Source of the DNA: Chryseobacterium sp. UBA6632
GTDB lineage: Bacteria > Bacteroidota > Bacteroidia > Flavobacteriales > Weeksellaceae
Length of the DNA: 10,783 bases
Direction of reading: 5' to 3'
Assembly: GCA_002455915.1 (NCBI GenBank)
Contig: DKLU01000180.1
Coordinates: 1 to 10,783, forward strand
The position numbers and the translations under genes were made by a program. The notes beneath the pieces were generated by a model. That model had not been told where the DNA came from, did no database searches, and was given only the letters and a program-made list of their open reading frames with translations. This document shows, in pieces, positions 1 through 8,029 of the stretch (its first letter is position 1; each line of letters opens with the position of its first letter).

Positions 1-43
1 CAGTTTCGGCTGCGGCTGGCTTTGCCAGCCGCAGCCGAAACTG
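1..43. repeat. Perfect 20-bp GC-rich inverted repeat (hairpin)
   Basis: Bases 1-20 (CAGTTTCGGCTGCGGCTGGC) are the exact reverse complement of bases 24-43, leaving only TTT as the loop. Fourteen of 20 arm bases are G or C, far above the surrounding AT-rich DNA, and the arm contains a short internal CGGCTG duplication. The window begins at the first arm base, so the palindrome may extend to the left. No T-run follows on the + strand (the next bases are AATAAATAG). It is therefore not a clean intrinsic terminator for a + strand gene upstream. It could be a dispersed REP-like palindrome or the 3' hairpin of a gene outside the window. The structure is certain; the role is unknown. Confidence 0.85.
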
Positions 44-59
44 AATAAATAGCGAGTGC

Positions 60-119
60 GGAAAGCTGGAAAAAGCTACTTAAAAAGAAAGGAAGTCAGA
101 AGCTTGATGATGGAAGTTT
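60..119. repeat. Purine-rich degenerate GGAAG-type tract
   Basis: The + strand is strongly purine-biased and contains related short units: GGAAAGCTGGAAAAAGC at 60-76, GGAAGTCAGAAGC at 91-103 and GGAAGTTT at 112-119. It looks like a decayed short repeat next to the hairpin at the left edge. No open reading frame of note crosses it. The units are too diverged to define a period, and a low-complexity intergenic origin is equally possible. Confidence 0.3.
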
Positions 120-191
120 ATGTAATTGAGAATATAGATTTTTCATTCCTAGAAATGATCCTATTTTACAAATATTTTAAAACGTAAAACT

Positions 192-225
192 ATTGTTTTA
201 CATTGGTTCAAAAACCTTAAATTTG
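192..225 (+). promoter_or_regulatory. Bacteroidetes-type promoter for alaS
   Basis: TAAATTTG at 218-225 matches the Bacteroidetes -7 consensus TAnnTTTG exactly. ATTG at 192-195 is a fair -33 element with a 22-nt spacer. Transcription would start a few bases after 225, near 230-233, giving a leader of about 33 nt before the ATG at 265. This places the possible TTG start at 193 upstream of the transcript, so it was rejected. Confidence 0.7.
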
Positions 226-264
226 CATCTTATCAAAATTGTAAAAGCAAAGCAATATATACTT

Positions 265-2868
265 ATGACATCACAAGAGATACGTCAGAAATTTTTAGAC
301 TATTTTAAAAGTAAAGGTCACTTGATCGTTCCTTCTGCACCAATTGTGCTGAAAGACGACCCTACCTTAATGTTTAATAACTCCGGAATGGCACAGTTCA
401 AGGATTTTTTCCTGGGCTACAAAACGCCTACCGCCCCAAGAATTGCCGATACTCAGAAATGTCTTAGAGTTTCGGGAAAGCATAATGATTTGGATGATGT
501 AGGCAGAGATACTTACCACCATACGATGTTTGAAATGTTGGGGAACTGGTCTTTCGGTGATTATTTCAAAAAAGATGCTATTGCTTTTGCCTGGGAATTG
601 TTGACGGAAGTATACGGAATTCCAAAAGAAAATTTATATGTTACGATTTTCGAAGGTGATGCTTCTGAAAATTTAGACAGAGATCAGGATGCTTACGATT
701 TCTGGAAATCTCACATTTCTGAAGATAGAATTATCAATGGAAACAAAAAAGATAATTTTTGGGAAATGGGTGAAAGCGGACCGTGCGGACCGTGCTCGGA
801 AATCCACATCGACCTTAGATCTGAAGAAGAAAAAGCAAAAGTTCCCGGAATTACAAGAGTAAATCAAGATGATCCGCAAGTGGTTGAAGTTTGGAACTTG
901 GTATTCATGGAGTTCAACAGAAAAGCTGACAAATCGTTGGAAAAACTTCCTGCACAACACGTAGATACAGGAATGGGCTTTGAGCGTCTCTGTATGGCAC
1001 TTCAGGGCAAAACTTCAAATTACGATACAGACGTTTTCACGCCTTTAATTGCTAAAGTTGAAGAACTTTCCGGCAAGAAATATACGGGTGTTTTAGAAGA
1101 CGAAAAAGATATTGCCATCCGTGTAGTTGTAGATCACATCAGAGCGGTTTCTTTTGCGATTGCAGACGGACAATTACCTTCAAACGGAGGTGCAGGCTAC
1201 GTAATCAGAAGAATTTTAAGAAGAGGAATTTCTTACGCTTATCGATTCTTGGATATGAAAGAACCTTTCCTTTATCAATTGGTTGCTGTTCTCCAGGAAC
1301 AAATGGGTCAATTCTTCCCGGAATTGGAGAAACAAGGAACTTTAGTTACGGAAGTGATTAAAAGCGAGGAAGAATCTTTCTTAAAAACGATTGAAAACGG
1401 ATTAATTCGAGTTGAAAAATTAATTCAACAAACGATTTCCGAAAACAAAAAAGTTTTACCTACAAAAGAAGTTTTCGAATTATACGATACTTATGGTTTC
1501 CCGGATGACTTAACGAGAATTATCGCTGAAGAAAAAGGTTTAACTATCGACGAAGAAGGCTTTAAAGCTGAAAGAGAAATCCAAAGAAAACGTTCTCAGG
1601 ATGATTCTGCACAAAAAGTTTACGATTGGGTAACGTTGGAGGAAAGAGACGAAAACTTTGTTGGTTACGATCAACTTGAATCTGAAACGTATATTACAAG
1701 ATACAGAAAAGTAGAAAATAAAGACGGCGAATTTTATCAGGTTGTACTGAGCGAATCGCCTTTCTATCCGGAAGGTGGTGGACAAATCGGGGATAAAGGT
1801 GTTCTTGAAAATGCTGCTGAAAGTTTCGAAGTGTTAGATACTAAAAAGGAAAACGGATTGATTATTTCTTTAATCAACGGACTTCCGAAGGATGCAGGTG
1901 CTCTTTTCTATGCTAAAGTAAATGTAACCGACAGAAAAAACTCTCAGGCAAACCACTCTGTAACACACTTATTGCATGAAGCGTTAAGAGAAGTTTTGGG
2001 AACTCACGTTGAACAAAAAGGTTCATTCGTTGGTCCTGATTATCTGCGTTTTGACTTCTCTCATTTCAATAAAATGACGGAGGAAGAATTGACTTTGGTT
2101 GAAGATAAAGTGAACCAGAAGATCAAAGAAAGCATCGCTTTACAGGAATTCAGAAATATCCCGATTCAGGAAGCTTTTGATAAAGGAGCAACCGGACTTT
2201 TCGGTGAAAAATATGGTGATTATGTGAGAATGATCCAATTCGGAAGTTCAATGGAGCTTTGTGGTGGAACTCACGTAAAAAACACCAGCGAAATCGGTCA
2301 TTTCAAGATTGTTTCTGAAAGTTCTGCAGCGGCAGGAATCAGAAGAATTGAAGCGATTTCGGGGGACAAATCTGCAGAATATTTCAAAAATTTAGAAAAG
2401 CAAATTACCGAGCTTTCTCAATTATTGAAATCTAAAGATGTTGTAAAATCTATCGAGAAATTAATCTCAGAAAACTCAGCATTAAAAGGAGAAGTTGAAG
2501 CATTCAAAAAAGAAAAAGCAAAAGGCGAAATCGGTGACTGGAAAGGTGCTTATGAGCAAAAAGGTGATAAATTACTTTTAGTGAAAAGAACGTCTTTAGA
2601 CGCTGGTTCAGTGAAAGACATCGTTTTCCAGTTGAAGAAAGAAATCCCAACTTCGATCACGATTATCCTTTCTGATGCAGACGGAAAACCAATGATTACT
2701 GTTGGAGTTTCAGATGATTTGGCTGGAATTTATCAGGCTGGAGCATTGATTAAAGAGTTAGCAAGAGAAATCCAAGGCGGTGGCGGCGGAAATCCAGGTT
2801 TCGCTACAGCAGGAGGTAAAAATCTTGATGGTCTTGAGAATGCTTATCAGAAGGCTTTGAATATTTAA
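265..2868 (+). CDS. alaS: Alanyl-tRNA synthetase
   Basis: This class II synthetase charges tRNA-Ala with alanine in the cytoplasm and clears mischarged Ser- or Gly-tRNA-Ala. The 867-residue length is normal for bacterial AlaRS. The N-terminal catalytic core shows the family strings FNNSGMAQFKDFFLG (about 37-51), the HNDLDDVGRDTYHHTMFEML region (73-92) and GPCGPCSEIH (172-181). The editing domain carries the zinc site as HSVTH (H564, H568) plus CGGTH (C666, H670), in almost the same numbering as the E. coli enzyme. The C-terminal DHHA1/C-Ala region ends with the glycine-rich GGGGGNPGFATAGG (838-851). All key motifs are intact. The ATG at 265 was chosen because MTSQEIRQKFLDYF is the usual AlaRS N-terminus and a -7 box lies at 218-225; a 24-codon extension to a TTG at 193 would precede the transcription start. 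It appears to be a single-gene unit, since a terminator follows it at 2914-2954. Confidence 0.98.
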   Translation: MTSQEIRQKFLDYFKSKGHLIVPSAPIVLKDDPTLMFNNSGMAQFKDFFLGYKTPTAPRIADTQKCLRVSGKHNDLDDVGRDTYHHTMFEMLGNWSFGDYFKKDAIAFAWELLTEVYGIPKENLYVTIFEGDASENLDRDQDAYDFWKSHISEDRIINGNKKDNFWEMGESGPCGPCSEIHIDLRSEEEKAKVPGITRVNQDDPQVVEVWNLVFMEFNRKADKSLEKLPAQHVDTGMGFERLCMALQGKTSNYDTDVFTPLIAKVEELSGKKYTGVLEDEKDIAIRVVVDHIRAVSFAIADGQLPSNGGAGYVIRRILRRGISYAYRFLDMKEPFLYQLVAVLQEQMGQFFPELEKQGTLVTEVIKSEEESFLKTIENGLIRVEKLIQQTISENKKVLPTKEVFELYDTYGFPDDLTRIIAEEKGLTIDEEGFKAEREIQRKRSQDDSAQKVYDWVTLEERDENFVGYDQLESETYITRYRKVENKDGEFYQVVLSESPFYPEGGGQIGDKGVLENAAESFEVLDTKKENGLIISLINGLPKDAGALFYAKVNVTDRKNSQANHSVTHLLHEALREVLGTHVEQKGSFVGPDYLRFDFSHFNKMTEEELTLVEDKVNQKIKESIALQEFRNIPIQEAFDKGATGLFGEKYGDYVRMIQFGSSMELCGGTHVKNTSEIGHFKIVSESSAAAGIRRIEAISGDKSAEYFKNLEKQITELSQLLKSKDVVKSIEKLISENSALKGEVEAFKKEKAKGEIGDWKGAYEQKGDKLLLVKRTSLDAGSVKDIVFQLKKEIPTSITIILSDADGKPMITVGVSDDLAGIYQAGALIKELAREIQGGGGGNPGFATAGGKNLDGLENAYQKALNI

Positions 2869-2913
2869 TGTTTAAGACTCAATTATGTAGCTTTTAGCAT
2901 AATATAATTTCAT

Positions 2914-2954
2914 AAAAAACGGCTGTGTATTTAAAATACAGCCGTTTTTATTTT
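2914..2954 (+). terminator. Intrinsic terminator after alaS
   Basis: CGGCTGT (2920-2926) pairs perfectly with ACAGCCG (2938-2944). The outer A-run at 2914-2919 can extend the stem against the T-run at 2945-2949. An alternative inner pairing of TGTATTT (2926-2932) with AAATACA (2934-2940) lengthens the stem around a small bulge. The 3' side runs into TTTTTATTTT. It lies 45 bases after the alaS stop, before the next promoter. The A-run and T-run arrangement means it might act in both directions, but no convergent gene is present. Confidence 0.9.
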
Positions 2955-3001
2955 AACAAAACATTATACTTTCCCCTCTATTTTTTTAACATTCTTATTT
3001 C

Positions 3002-3009
3002 TAGTTTTG
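3002..3009 (+). promoter_or_regulatory. -7 box for the first DUF5686 gene
   Basis: TAGTTTTG is an exact TAnnTTTG match, ending 19 nt before the ATG at 3029. The only candidate -33 element is a T-run around 2979-2987, without a clear TTTG. The leader would be only about 10-14 nt, with no Shine-Dalgarno sequence but with the A-rich stretch CATAAAAAACTA before the start, as is common in Bacteroidetes. Confidence 0.6.
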
Positions 3010-3028
3010 CTTCATTCATAAAAAACTA

Positions 3029-5509
3029 ATGACAAAACTATTATCTCCGCTGTTTTTATTCTTTTCAGCACTCCTTTTCAGTCAGAGTGAAATAAAAATT
3101 TTCAATAAAGTCAGTAAACAACCCGTTCATAATGCAGCGGTGTATTGTGATGACGATCTTTTGGGAAAAACAGATTTCAACGGACATTTATCCTTTAAAA
3201 CAAAATGTAAAAAGGTTGAGATTCTCGCCAGCAATTTTGAAGATGCTTTGGCAGATGTCAAAAAATCGATGGAAGTTCAGATGCAGCCCTTGTCTGAAAA
3301 AATGGACAATATCGACCGCGTGGTGATTCAGGATAAGAGTGATCCGAGAGCGTTGAGGATTTTAGATGAGGTGAATAAAAGAGCTAAGGAAAATTCGCCA
3401 AAATCTCTGGATTCTTACAATTTTAAATCATATACTAAATTTTCGATCGATGTAGATAAAGATTCTATCGATGCTTATAAAGGCTTTTTAGCCATCAGAA
3501 AAGATTCACTTTCCAAGGTGACTCAGAAAGACTTTAAGCAGAAAGAAAGTCAGAAGAAAGATTCGCTGATTAACGAAGATTTCATCAATGCTTCCGAAGA
3601 AAGTCAGATGTTTTTATGGGAAAAAGCAACTGAATATAAATTCTCACAGAAGTTCGGTGAAAAGACCAATATTATCGATAACCGAATGTCAGGTTTTAAA
3701 AATCCGATTTATGAAGCATTGGCAATTAATATTTCCAATTTAGACCGCGTTCCGAGACAGCTAAGACCTGAGAACAGAAAGTTATTTAATTTTTACCTTT
3801 CCGATACGTTACAGCTTGACGGCCGAAAAACATATGTGATTAAATTTAAAGAAATTAAAGATAAGAAAAAACAGAATCCAAGGAAATTTAATGGGAAAAT
3901 TTATGTAGATTCCGAGACTTATGCCTTAAAAAAGTTTGAAAGTGCCAACAAAAAACGAAACGAAGGCGACATCGTGTCAGTATGGAAACCAATTAATGGA
4001 AAATGGTTTCTGGATTATGAAGATATTAAGTTGAAGATGGGCGACCAAACCTTTAATACTTCTAAAAAAGATAGCGTAAGAACGGATACTTTGAAGAAAG
4101 GTCAACATCTCAGCGACAGGCAAAAATACAACCGCAAGACCTTTGGAAATTATCTTTACGTAAAAAACCGCTTCTTCGATTTTGATCTGAATGAAGAGCA
4201 AAAAGCAGCCGACTTCAAAGGGTATTCTCTGGAAATGAAAAACTCAGACGGAAGCCTGCTTCAACAATACAGAACCGACAGTCTTACCGCAAGAGAAAGC
4301 GCGACCTACACGAAAATCGACAGCTTTGTAGAGAAACATGATTTTGAAAAAAAGCTGGGCTTTTTAACCCAATTGATGCGGGGAAATATTCGTTATAAAA
4401 TGATTGATTTTGATATTACTAAAGTTTTCAGTTACAACAAATATCAAGGTGTTCGTTTTGGTGCAGGCATCAAACTGAATGAGAAGTTCAACAAAACATT
4501 TTCTCCTGACGGATATTTCGGATATGGATTCAAAGATCACACCTGGAAATATGGTTTAGGTTTGGATGTAAAACTTTCTTCTAAAAGAACTTCTGTTTTC
4601 AGGATTGATTATGTAGACGATGTTTTTGCAGCCGGAAGATTTAGCGATACGATGTGGGATATGATGATGAAAGTAAATGATATTAACCTTGATCTTCACA
4701 ATGCCAATTTCTATAAAAATCAGAAATGGGGAGCGTCTTATCTTTATGATCTGTCAAATTCTTTAAGCATGAAAATTGGAGTTAACAAAGAAAAACAAGA
4801 GGCACTTTTTGATTATCAATATAAAAATTTAGGAAACCAATTCGATAATACGAGCGCTACATTATCATTTAAATTCTCTCCGAACGATAAAAATATCATG
4901 ACGCCAAGCGGAAAATATACCTATGAAAAAAGCTTTCCTCAAGTGTATATGAATTTTGAAAAAGGATTTGAAACCTTAGGCGGAAATTTAGATTATTTCA
5001 GAGCCGATGCATTGATTATTCATCAATTCAGATCAAAGTTGGGTTATACTAATATCAAAGTTTTTGGAGGTATTTCTTCGGGAACCGCACCCATTTGGAA
5101 AAATTTTGAGATTGCAGGACAAAACGATGCAAACCCCGACAAATGGTATTCCAGTCTTAATACGCCCAACAATTTAGCATTTGCAACCATGCCTTCAGGA
5201 ACTTTCTTTGCTGATAAATTTGTCGCTTTTAAAGTTTCACAAAACCTGCCTTTCCGATTCAAAACATTGGGTAAAAATTATTCCAATATTGAGATTGAAT
5301 ATCAGGCTGGAATCGGAAATATGAAAAACAGAACCGATCATCAGTTTGAATATCGCGTCTTGGATCATTATTACCAGGAAGTCGGATTGATCTGGAACAA
5401 ATTTTTAGGAACGAGTTTCGGCGTAGGAATTTCTTATCGATTGGGATATTATCAAACCTCACAATTTAAAGATAATGTTGGGTTAAAAATACGTTTCAGC
5501 GTGCTTTAA
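3029..5509 (+). CDS. DUF5686-family outer-membrane protein with carboxypeptidase-regulatory-like domain
   Basis: The function is unknown. The protein has 826 residues. Residues 1-18 form a signal peptide (KLLSPLFLFFSALLFSQ), so it is exported. Residues about 21-87 resemble the carboxypeptidase-regulatory-like beta-sandwich that opens many Bacteroidetes outer-membrane proteins (NAAVYCDDDLLGKTDFNGHL). The DUF5686 core starts at about 98 with VVIQDKSDPRALRIL and ENSPKSLDSY, and continues with MFLWEKATEYKFSQKFGEK (194-212) and DNRMSGFKNPIYEAL (217-231). From about 470 to the end, alternating aromatic and polar strands with WKYGLGLDVKL, NIMTPSGKY and GGISSGTAPIWKNF fit a beta-barrel anchored in the outer membrane. 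It ends FSVL, without the usual terminal aromatic residue. The next gene downstream is a paralogue lacking the N-terminal domain. It has its own -7 box at 3002-3009. The family call is from recognition, not a search. Confidence 0.85.
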   Translation: MTKLLSPLFLFFSALLFSQSEIKIFNKVSKQPVHNAAVYCDDDLLGKTDFNGHLSFKTKCKKVEILASNFEDALADVKKSMEVQMQPLSEKMDNIDRVVIQDKSDPRALRILDEVNKRAKENSPKSLDSYNFKSYTKFSIDVDKDSIDAYKGFLAIRKDSLSKVTQKDFKQKESQKKDSLINEDFINASEESQMFLWEKATEYKFSQKFGEKTNIIDNRMSGFKNPIYEALAINISNLDRVPRQLRPENRKLFNFYLSDTLQLDGRKTYVIKFKEIKDKKKQNPRKFNGKIYVDSETYALKKFESANKKRNEGDIVSVWKPINGKWFLDYEDIKLKMGDQTFNTSKKDSVRTDTLKKGQHLSDRQKYNRKTFGNYLYVKNRFFDFDLNEEQKAADFKGYSLEMKNSDGSLLQQYRTDSLTARESATYTKIDSFVEKHDFEKKLGFLTQLMRGNIRYKMIDFDITKVFSYNKYQGVRFGAGIKLNEKFNKTFSPDGYFGYGFKDHTWKYGLGLDVKLSSKRTSVFRIDYVDDVFAAGRFSDTMWDMMMKVNDINLDLHNANFYKNQKWGASYLYDLSNSLSMKIGVNKEKQEALFDYQYKNLGNQFDNTSATLSFKFSPNDKNIMTPSGKYTYEKSFPQVYMNFEKGFETLGGNLDYFRADALIIHQFRSKLGYTNIKVFGGISSGTAPIWKNFEIAGQNDANPDKWYSSLNTPNNLAFATMPSGTFFADKFVAFKVSQNLPFRFKTLGKNYSNIEIEYQAGIGNMKNRTDHQFEYRVLDHYYQEVGLIWNKFLGTSFGVGISYRLGYYQTSQFKDNVGLKIRFSVL

Positions 5510-5537
5510 ATTATATTGAAAAATCATCTTAAAGCAC
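5501..5537. other. Small inverted repeat overlapping the stop codon
   Basis: GTGCTTTAA at 5501-5509 is the last bases of the first DUF5686 gene including its stop. It is the exact reverse complement of TTAAAGCAC at 5529-5537, with a 19-nt loop. There is no T-run after the second arm, so it is a poor candidate for an intrinsic terminator. It might stabilise the 3' end of the mRNA or be chance. Confidence 0.4.
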
Positions 5538-5540
5538 ATG

Positions 5541-5670
5541 TCGTCACTTCGAGTAACGTAGCGAAGCGTAGTGTATCGAGAAGTTAATGTTTAAAGAAAA
5601 CAAGTCTTCGGCTCACGAGTTTTCGATACATTTTTCTCCGCTTTGCTACGAAAAACAATCGAACTGACGG
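5541..5670. repeat. Imperfect palindromic intergenic element
   Basis: Three nested arm pairs occur in order. TCGTCACTTCGAGT (5541-5554) matches the complement of 5657-5670 at 11 of 14 positions. CGTAGCGAAGCGTAG (5557-5571) matches the complement of 5636-5650 at 13 of 15. TGTATCGA (5572-5579) matches the complement of 5623-5630 exactly. The whole can fold into a long interrupted stem with a loop at about 5583-5620. The outer sequence resembles the GTCACTTCGAGT-type dispersed intergenic repeats familiar from Flavobacteriaceae (from memory, not searched). No target-site duplication is evident at the edges and no transposase is present. It could be a REP or MITE relic, a transcription end signal for the upstream gene, or a structured RNA. 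Confidence 0.7.
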
Positions 5671-5808
5671 AAATTCCTAATTCACATTAAAACAAATACA
5701 AACTCTCGAAAAATTTGGGGTGTTTTTCTATTAAAGCTAAAAGATAATTCCAATTACGAATCACATTAATATCAATTAACAAAACTTTTCCAACAAAAGA
5801 AATATTAG
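5671..5808. other. AT-rich non-coding remainder of the gap between the DUF5686 genes
   Basis: Together with the two inverted repeats before it, this fills the 322-bp gap between the paralogues. I see no gene. The only structure is a 9-base direct repeat TCACATTAA at 5682-5690 and 5761-5769, and T-runs near the downstream promoter that could serve as a weak -33 element (TTTT at 5786-5789). Confidence 0.5.
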
Positions 5809-5816
5809 TACTTTTG
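5809..5816 (+). promoter_or_regulatory. -7 box for the second DUF5686 gene
   Basis: TACTTTTG is an exact TAnnTTTG match ending 15 nt before the ATG at 5832. A TTTTC at 5786-5790 is a possible weak -33 element with an 18-nt spacer. The leader would be only about 10 nt. The box overlaps the alternative TTG start at 5814, which argues for 5832 as the true start. It implies that the three-gene cluster 5832-9747 has its own promoter, separate from the first paralogue. Confidence 0.65.
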
Positions 5817-5831
5817 AGGTTGTTTTTTAAA

Positions 5832-8027
5832 ATGAAAAGGTTTTTACAGCTAATACTCTTCTGCACTTTTATTTTAGGTTTTTCGCAATCGAAAATTACC
5901 TCTATCGAAACGGTGGTTATCGAGGATAAAAGTGATCCGAGGGCCTTGGAAATCCTTAAAAAAGTCAATAAAAACTACAAAGAAAACTCTCCGAAAAGCT
6001 TAGAGTCTTACGTCTATAAATCCTACGAAAAAATTTCGCTTGATATTGATGAAGACAGCATTTCACAGTTCAATAAATTCTTTGACAATACCAATCTTTT
6101 AAAGAAAAAAAGAGAAAAAGATTCATTAAACAATATTTCGGCAAAAAAGATCTTCGAGAAAAGTAAACTATTTCTTTGGGAAAGAGCGCAGGAGTTTTTA
6201 TACTCAAAAAAATACGGTGAAAAGATCAATATTCTTGATAATCGAATTTCAGGATTGAAGCAGCCTATTTATGAAATGATTGCGCTTCAGCAAAGCAACA
6301 GAGATAAAGTTCCGAATCAATTAAAACAGGAAAACAGAGGATTATACCGTTTTTATCTGACCGATTCTATTGAAATGGACGGCAGAAAAACATTTGTCAT
6401 TCGTTTCAGGGAAGTCAATTACAAAAAATCAAACAAGCAAAGGAAATACAACGGTGCTATTTATGTAGATACGGAAACCTACGGCGTAAAAAAGATCGAA
6501 AATTTCAGTAAAAATAAAAACGACGGCATCATCACCAGCACATGGACTTTCTTCAATAATAAATGGTTTTTGGCACAGGAAACGGTAAAACTGAAGATGA
6601 GCAACATGTCGATGCAGGAAGACAATAAAGAAAATCCCGAGCAGAAAAAAAGCAAGACCAGTTTTGGAACCTATGCTTTTCTGACTTCGCGATATTTCGA
6701 TTATGTTTCGCCCATCGATGAAGAAAAAAACGACTTCAAAGGCTATACTTTCACCGTAAAAAATGCAGATGGGAAAAAGCTGGATCTTTATCGTACCGAT
6801 CCTCTAACTGATCGAGAGCGAAATACCTACAAAACCATCGACAGCCTTGGAAAAAAATATAATATCGACAGAAAAGCACAGGTTTTATCAGGTTTACTGA
6901 ATGGAGCCATTCGTGTGGGAAGCTTAGATTTTGCCATTGATGAGGTGGTAAATTATAATTTGTATGAAGGTTTCAGAGTAGGTTTGAAAGCGAAATTGAA
7001 CGAAAATTTTAATCCTTATTTCTCACCTGATTATTATTTTGCCTATGGTTTTAAAGATGACCGATGGAAATATGGGCTCGGACTGGATATTAAAACGACT
7101 TTAGATAAAAATTCGTATTTCAGAATTGAACATTACGACGATGTAACCGCTTCCGGCGAGTTTTACAGAAAGTTGTGGAGCTTTAAGATGCGTACTTCTA
7201 ATTACGGGAATAATATCAATAACGATAGATATTATCATTTTCGAGGGGTTTCTGTATCATACAATAATGATTTAACGAATGCGCTCACGGTGGTTTTGAA
7301 TGCCAGAAGAAACCGTGAAGAAGCAAAATTTGATTATAGTTTCAGAAACAGCGGCGCCTCTTTTGAAAATTTCAACACGCTGGTTACGCTGAAATATTCT
7401 CCGAATTCTACCAATATTATGACACCACAGGGAAAATCGCTGATCGATCAAAAATTTCCTGAAATATATCTTAATTACGAACAGAGTTATAAAATGTTCG
7501 GTGGAGATTTTGATTATACTCGTTTCGATATGCTTTTCCTTCATAATTTTAAAACAAAATTGGGAACCACAGGTTTCAGATTGTATGGCGGAATTATGTT
7601 AGGTGAAGCTCCGATCTGGAAAAATTTCACGATGAACGGGTTGGCTTCCCCACGAAAAGATTTCAACTTCAACCTTACGTCTTACCTTGGTTTTGCCACA
7701 TTGGAAGGCGGTAAATATTATAATGATAAATTTGTAGCCTATTATCTTACGCATAAGCTTCCGGTATATTTCAAAAGTTTTGGGCAGAATGTTTCAAGTT
7801 TCGATTTCGTATTAAGAGGAACCATCGGAGATATGAAGCATCCGGAATATCATGATTTCAGATTCCGAAAGCTCGATCATTTGTATCAGGAAGTTGGTTT
7901 GGAATGGAATAATTTCCTTTCAAGCTATTTCAATTTAGGATTATTTTATAGAGTTGGGTATTACACTACACCGAATTTTAAGCAAAATTTTGCCATTCAG
8001 TTTAAATTAAAATTATTAGATTTTTAA
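5832..8027 (+). CDS. DUF5686-family outer-membrane protein, short paralogue
   Basis: The function is unknown. The protein has 731 residues from the ATG at 5832. MKRFLQLILFCTFILGFSQ is a signal peptide, probably cut just before Q19, with no lipobox. Only about 8 residues separate it from the DUF5686 core, so the carboxypeptidase-regulatory-like domain of the upstream paralogue is missing. Over VVIEDKSDPRAL to DIDEDSI (28-77), 36 of 50 residues are identical to the upstream protein (98-147). The later blocks LFLWERAQEFLYSKKYGEK (113-131), DNRISGLKQPIYE (136-148), RWKYGLGLDIK (411-421) and NIMTPQGKS are also shared, in the same order. The C-terminal half reads as a beta-barrel and ends in F, the usual outer-membrane barrel terminus. 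It leads a tight cluster, with the next start 2 nt after its stop. A six-codon extension to TTG 5814 was rejected because that codon lies inside the -7 box. Confidence 0.85.
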   Translation: MKRFLQLILFCTFILGFSQSKITSIETVVIEDKSDPRALEILKKVNKNYKENSPKSLESYVYKSYEKISLDIDEDSISQFNKFFDNTNLLKKKREKDSLNNISAKKIFEKSKLFLWERAQEFLYSKKYGEKINILDNRISGLKQPIYEMIALQQSNRDKVPNQLKQENRGLYRFYLTDSIEMDGRKTFVIRFREVNYKKSNKQRKYNGAIYVDTETYGVKKIENFSKNKNDGIITSTWTFFNNKWFLAQETVKLKMSNMSMQEDNKENPEQKKSKTSFGTYAFLTSRYFDYVSPIDEEKNDFKGYTFTVKNADGKKLDLYRTDPLTDRERNTYKTIDSLGKKYNIDRKAQVLSGLLNGAIRVGSLDFAIDEVVNYNLYEGFRVGLKAKLNENFNPYFSPDYYFAYGFKDDRWKYGLGLDIKTTLDKNSYFRIEHYDDVTASGEFYRKLWSFKMRTSNYGNNINNDRYYHFRGVSVSYNNDLTNALTVVLNARRNREEAKFDYSFRNSGASFENFNTLVTLKYSPNSTNIMTPQGKSLIDQKFPEIYLNYEQSYKMFGGDFDYTRFDMLFLHNFKTKLGTTGFRLYGGIMLGEAPIWKNFTMNGLASPRKDFNFNLTSYLGFATLEGGKYYNDKFVAYYLTHKLPVYFKSFGQNVSSFDFVLRGTIGDMKHPEYHDFRFRKLDHLYQEVGLEWNNFLSSYFNLGLFYRVGYYTTPNFKQNFAIQFKLKLLDF

Positions 8028-8029
8028 TC

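Noticed and set aside
1..48. Tail of an upstream coding gene in frame 1 (ending TAA at 46-48)
   Set aside because: The frame consists almost wholly of the perfect palindrome and reads as alanine-, leucine- and arginine-rich repeats; a hairpin explains it better.
193..264. 24-codon N-terminal extension of alaS from a TTG
   Set aside because: The extension covers the -7 box at 218-225 and adds residues not typical of AlaRS; the ATG at 265 gives the usual N-terminus.
673..960. Minus-strand reading frames opposite alaS (also 1540-1785)
   Set aside because: They are antisense to strongly conserved AlaRS coding sequence, low in complexity (runs of F and S) and have no recognisable start signals.
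5682..5769. TCACATTAA direct repeat as a possible target-site duplication of an insertion
   Set aside because: The copies do not flank the palindromic element, and nine AT-rich bases can recur by chance.
5814..5831. Six-codon extension of the second DUF5686 protein from a TTG
   Set aside because: The TTG lies within the -7 box at 5809-5816, and the ATG at 5832 begins a typical signal peptide.
5687..5968. 93-codon minus-strand frame across the second DUF5686 start
   Set aside because: It covers the promoter and signal peptide coding region of the + strand gene, has no recognisable domain and no -7 box on its strand that I could see.
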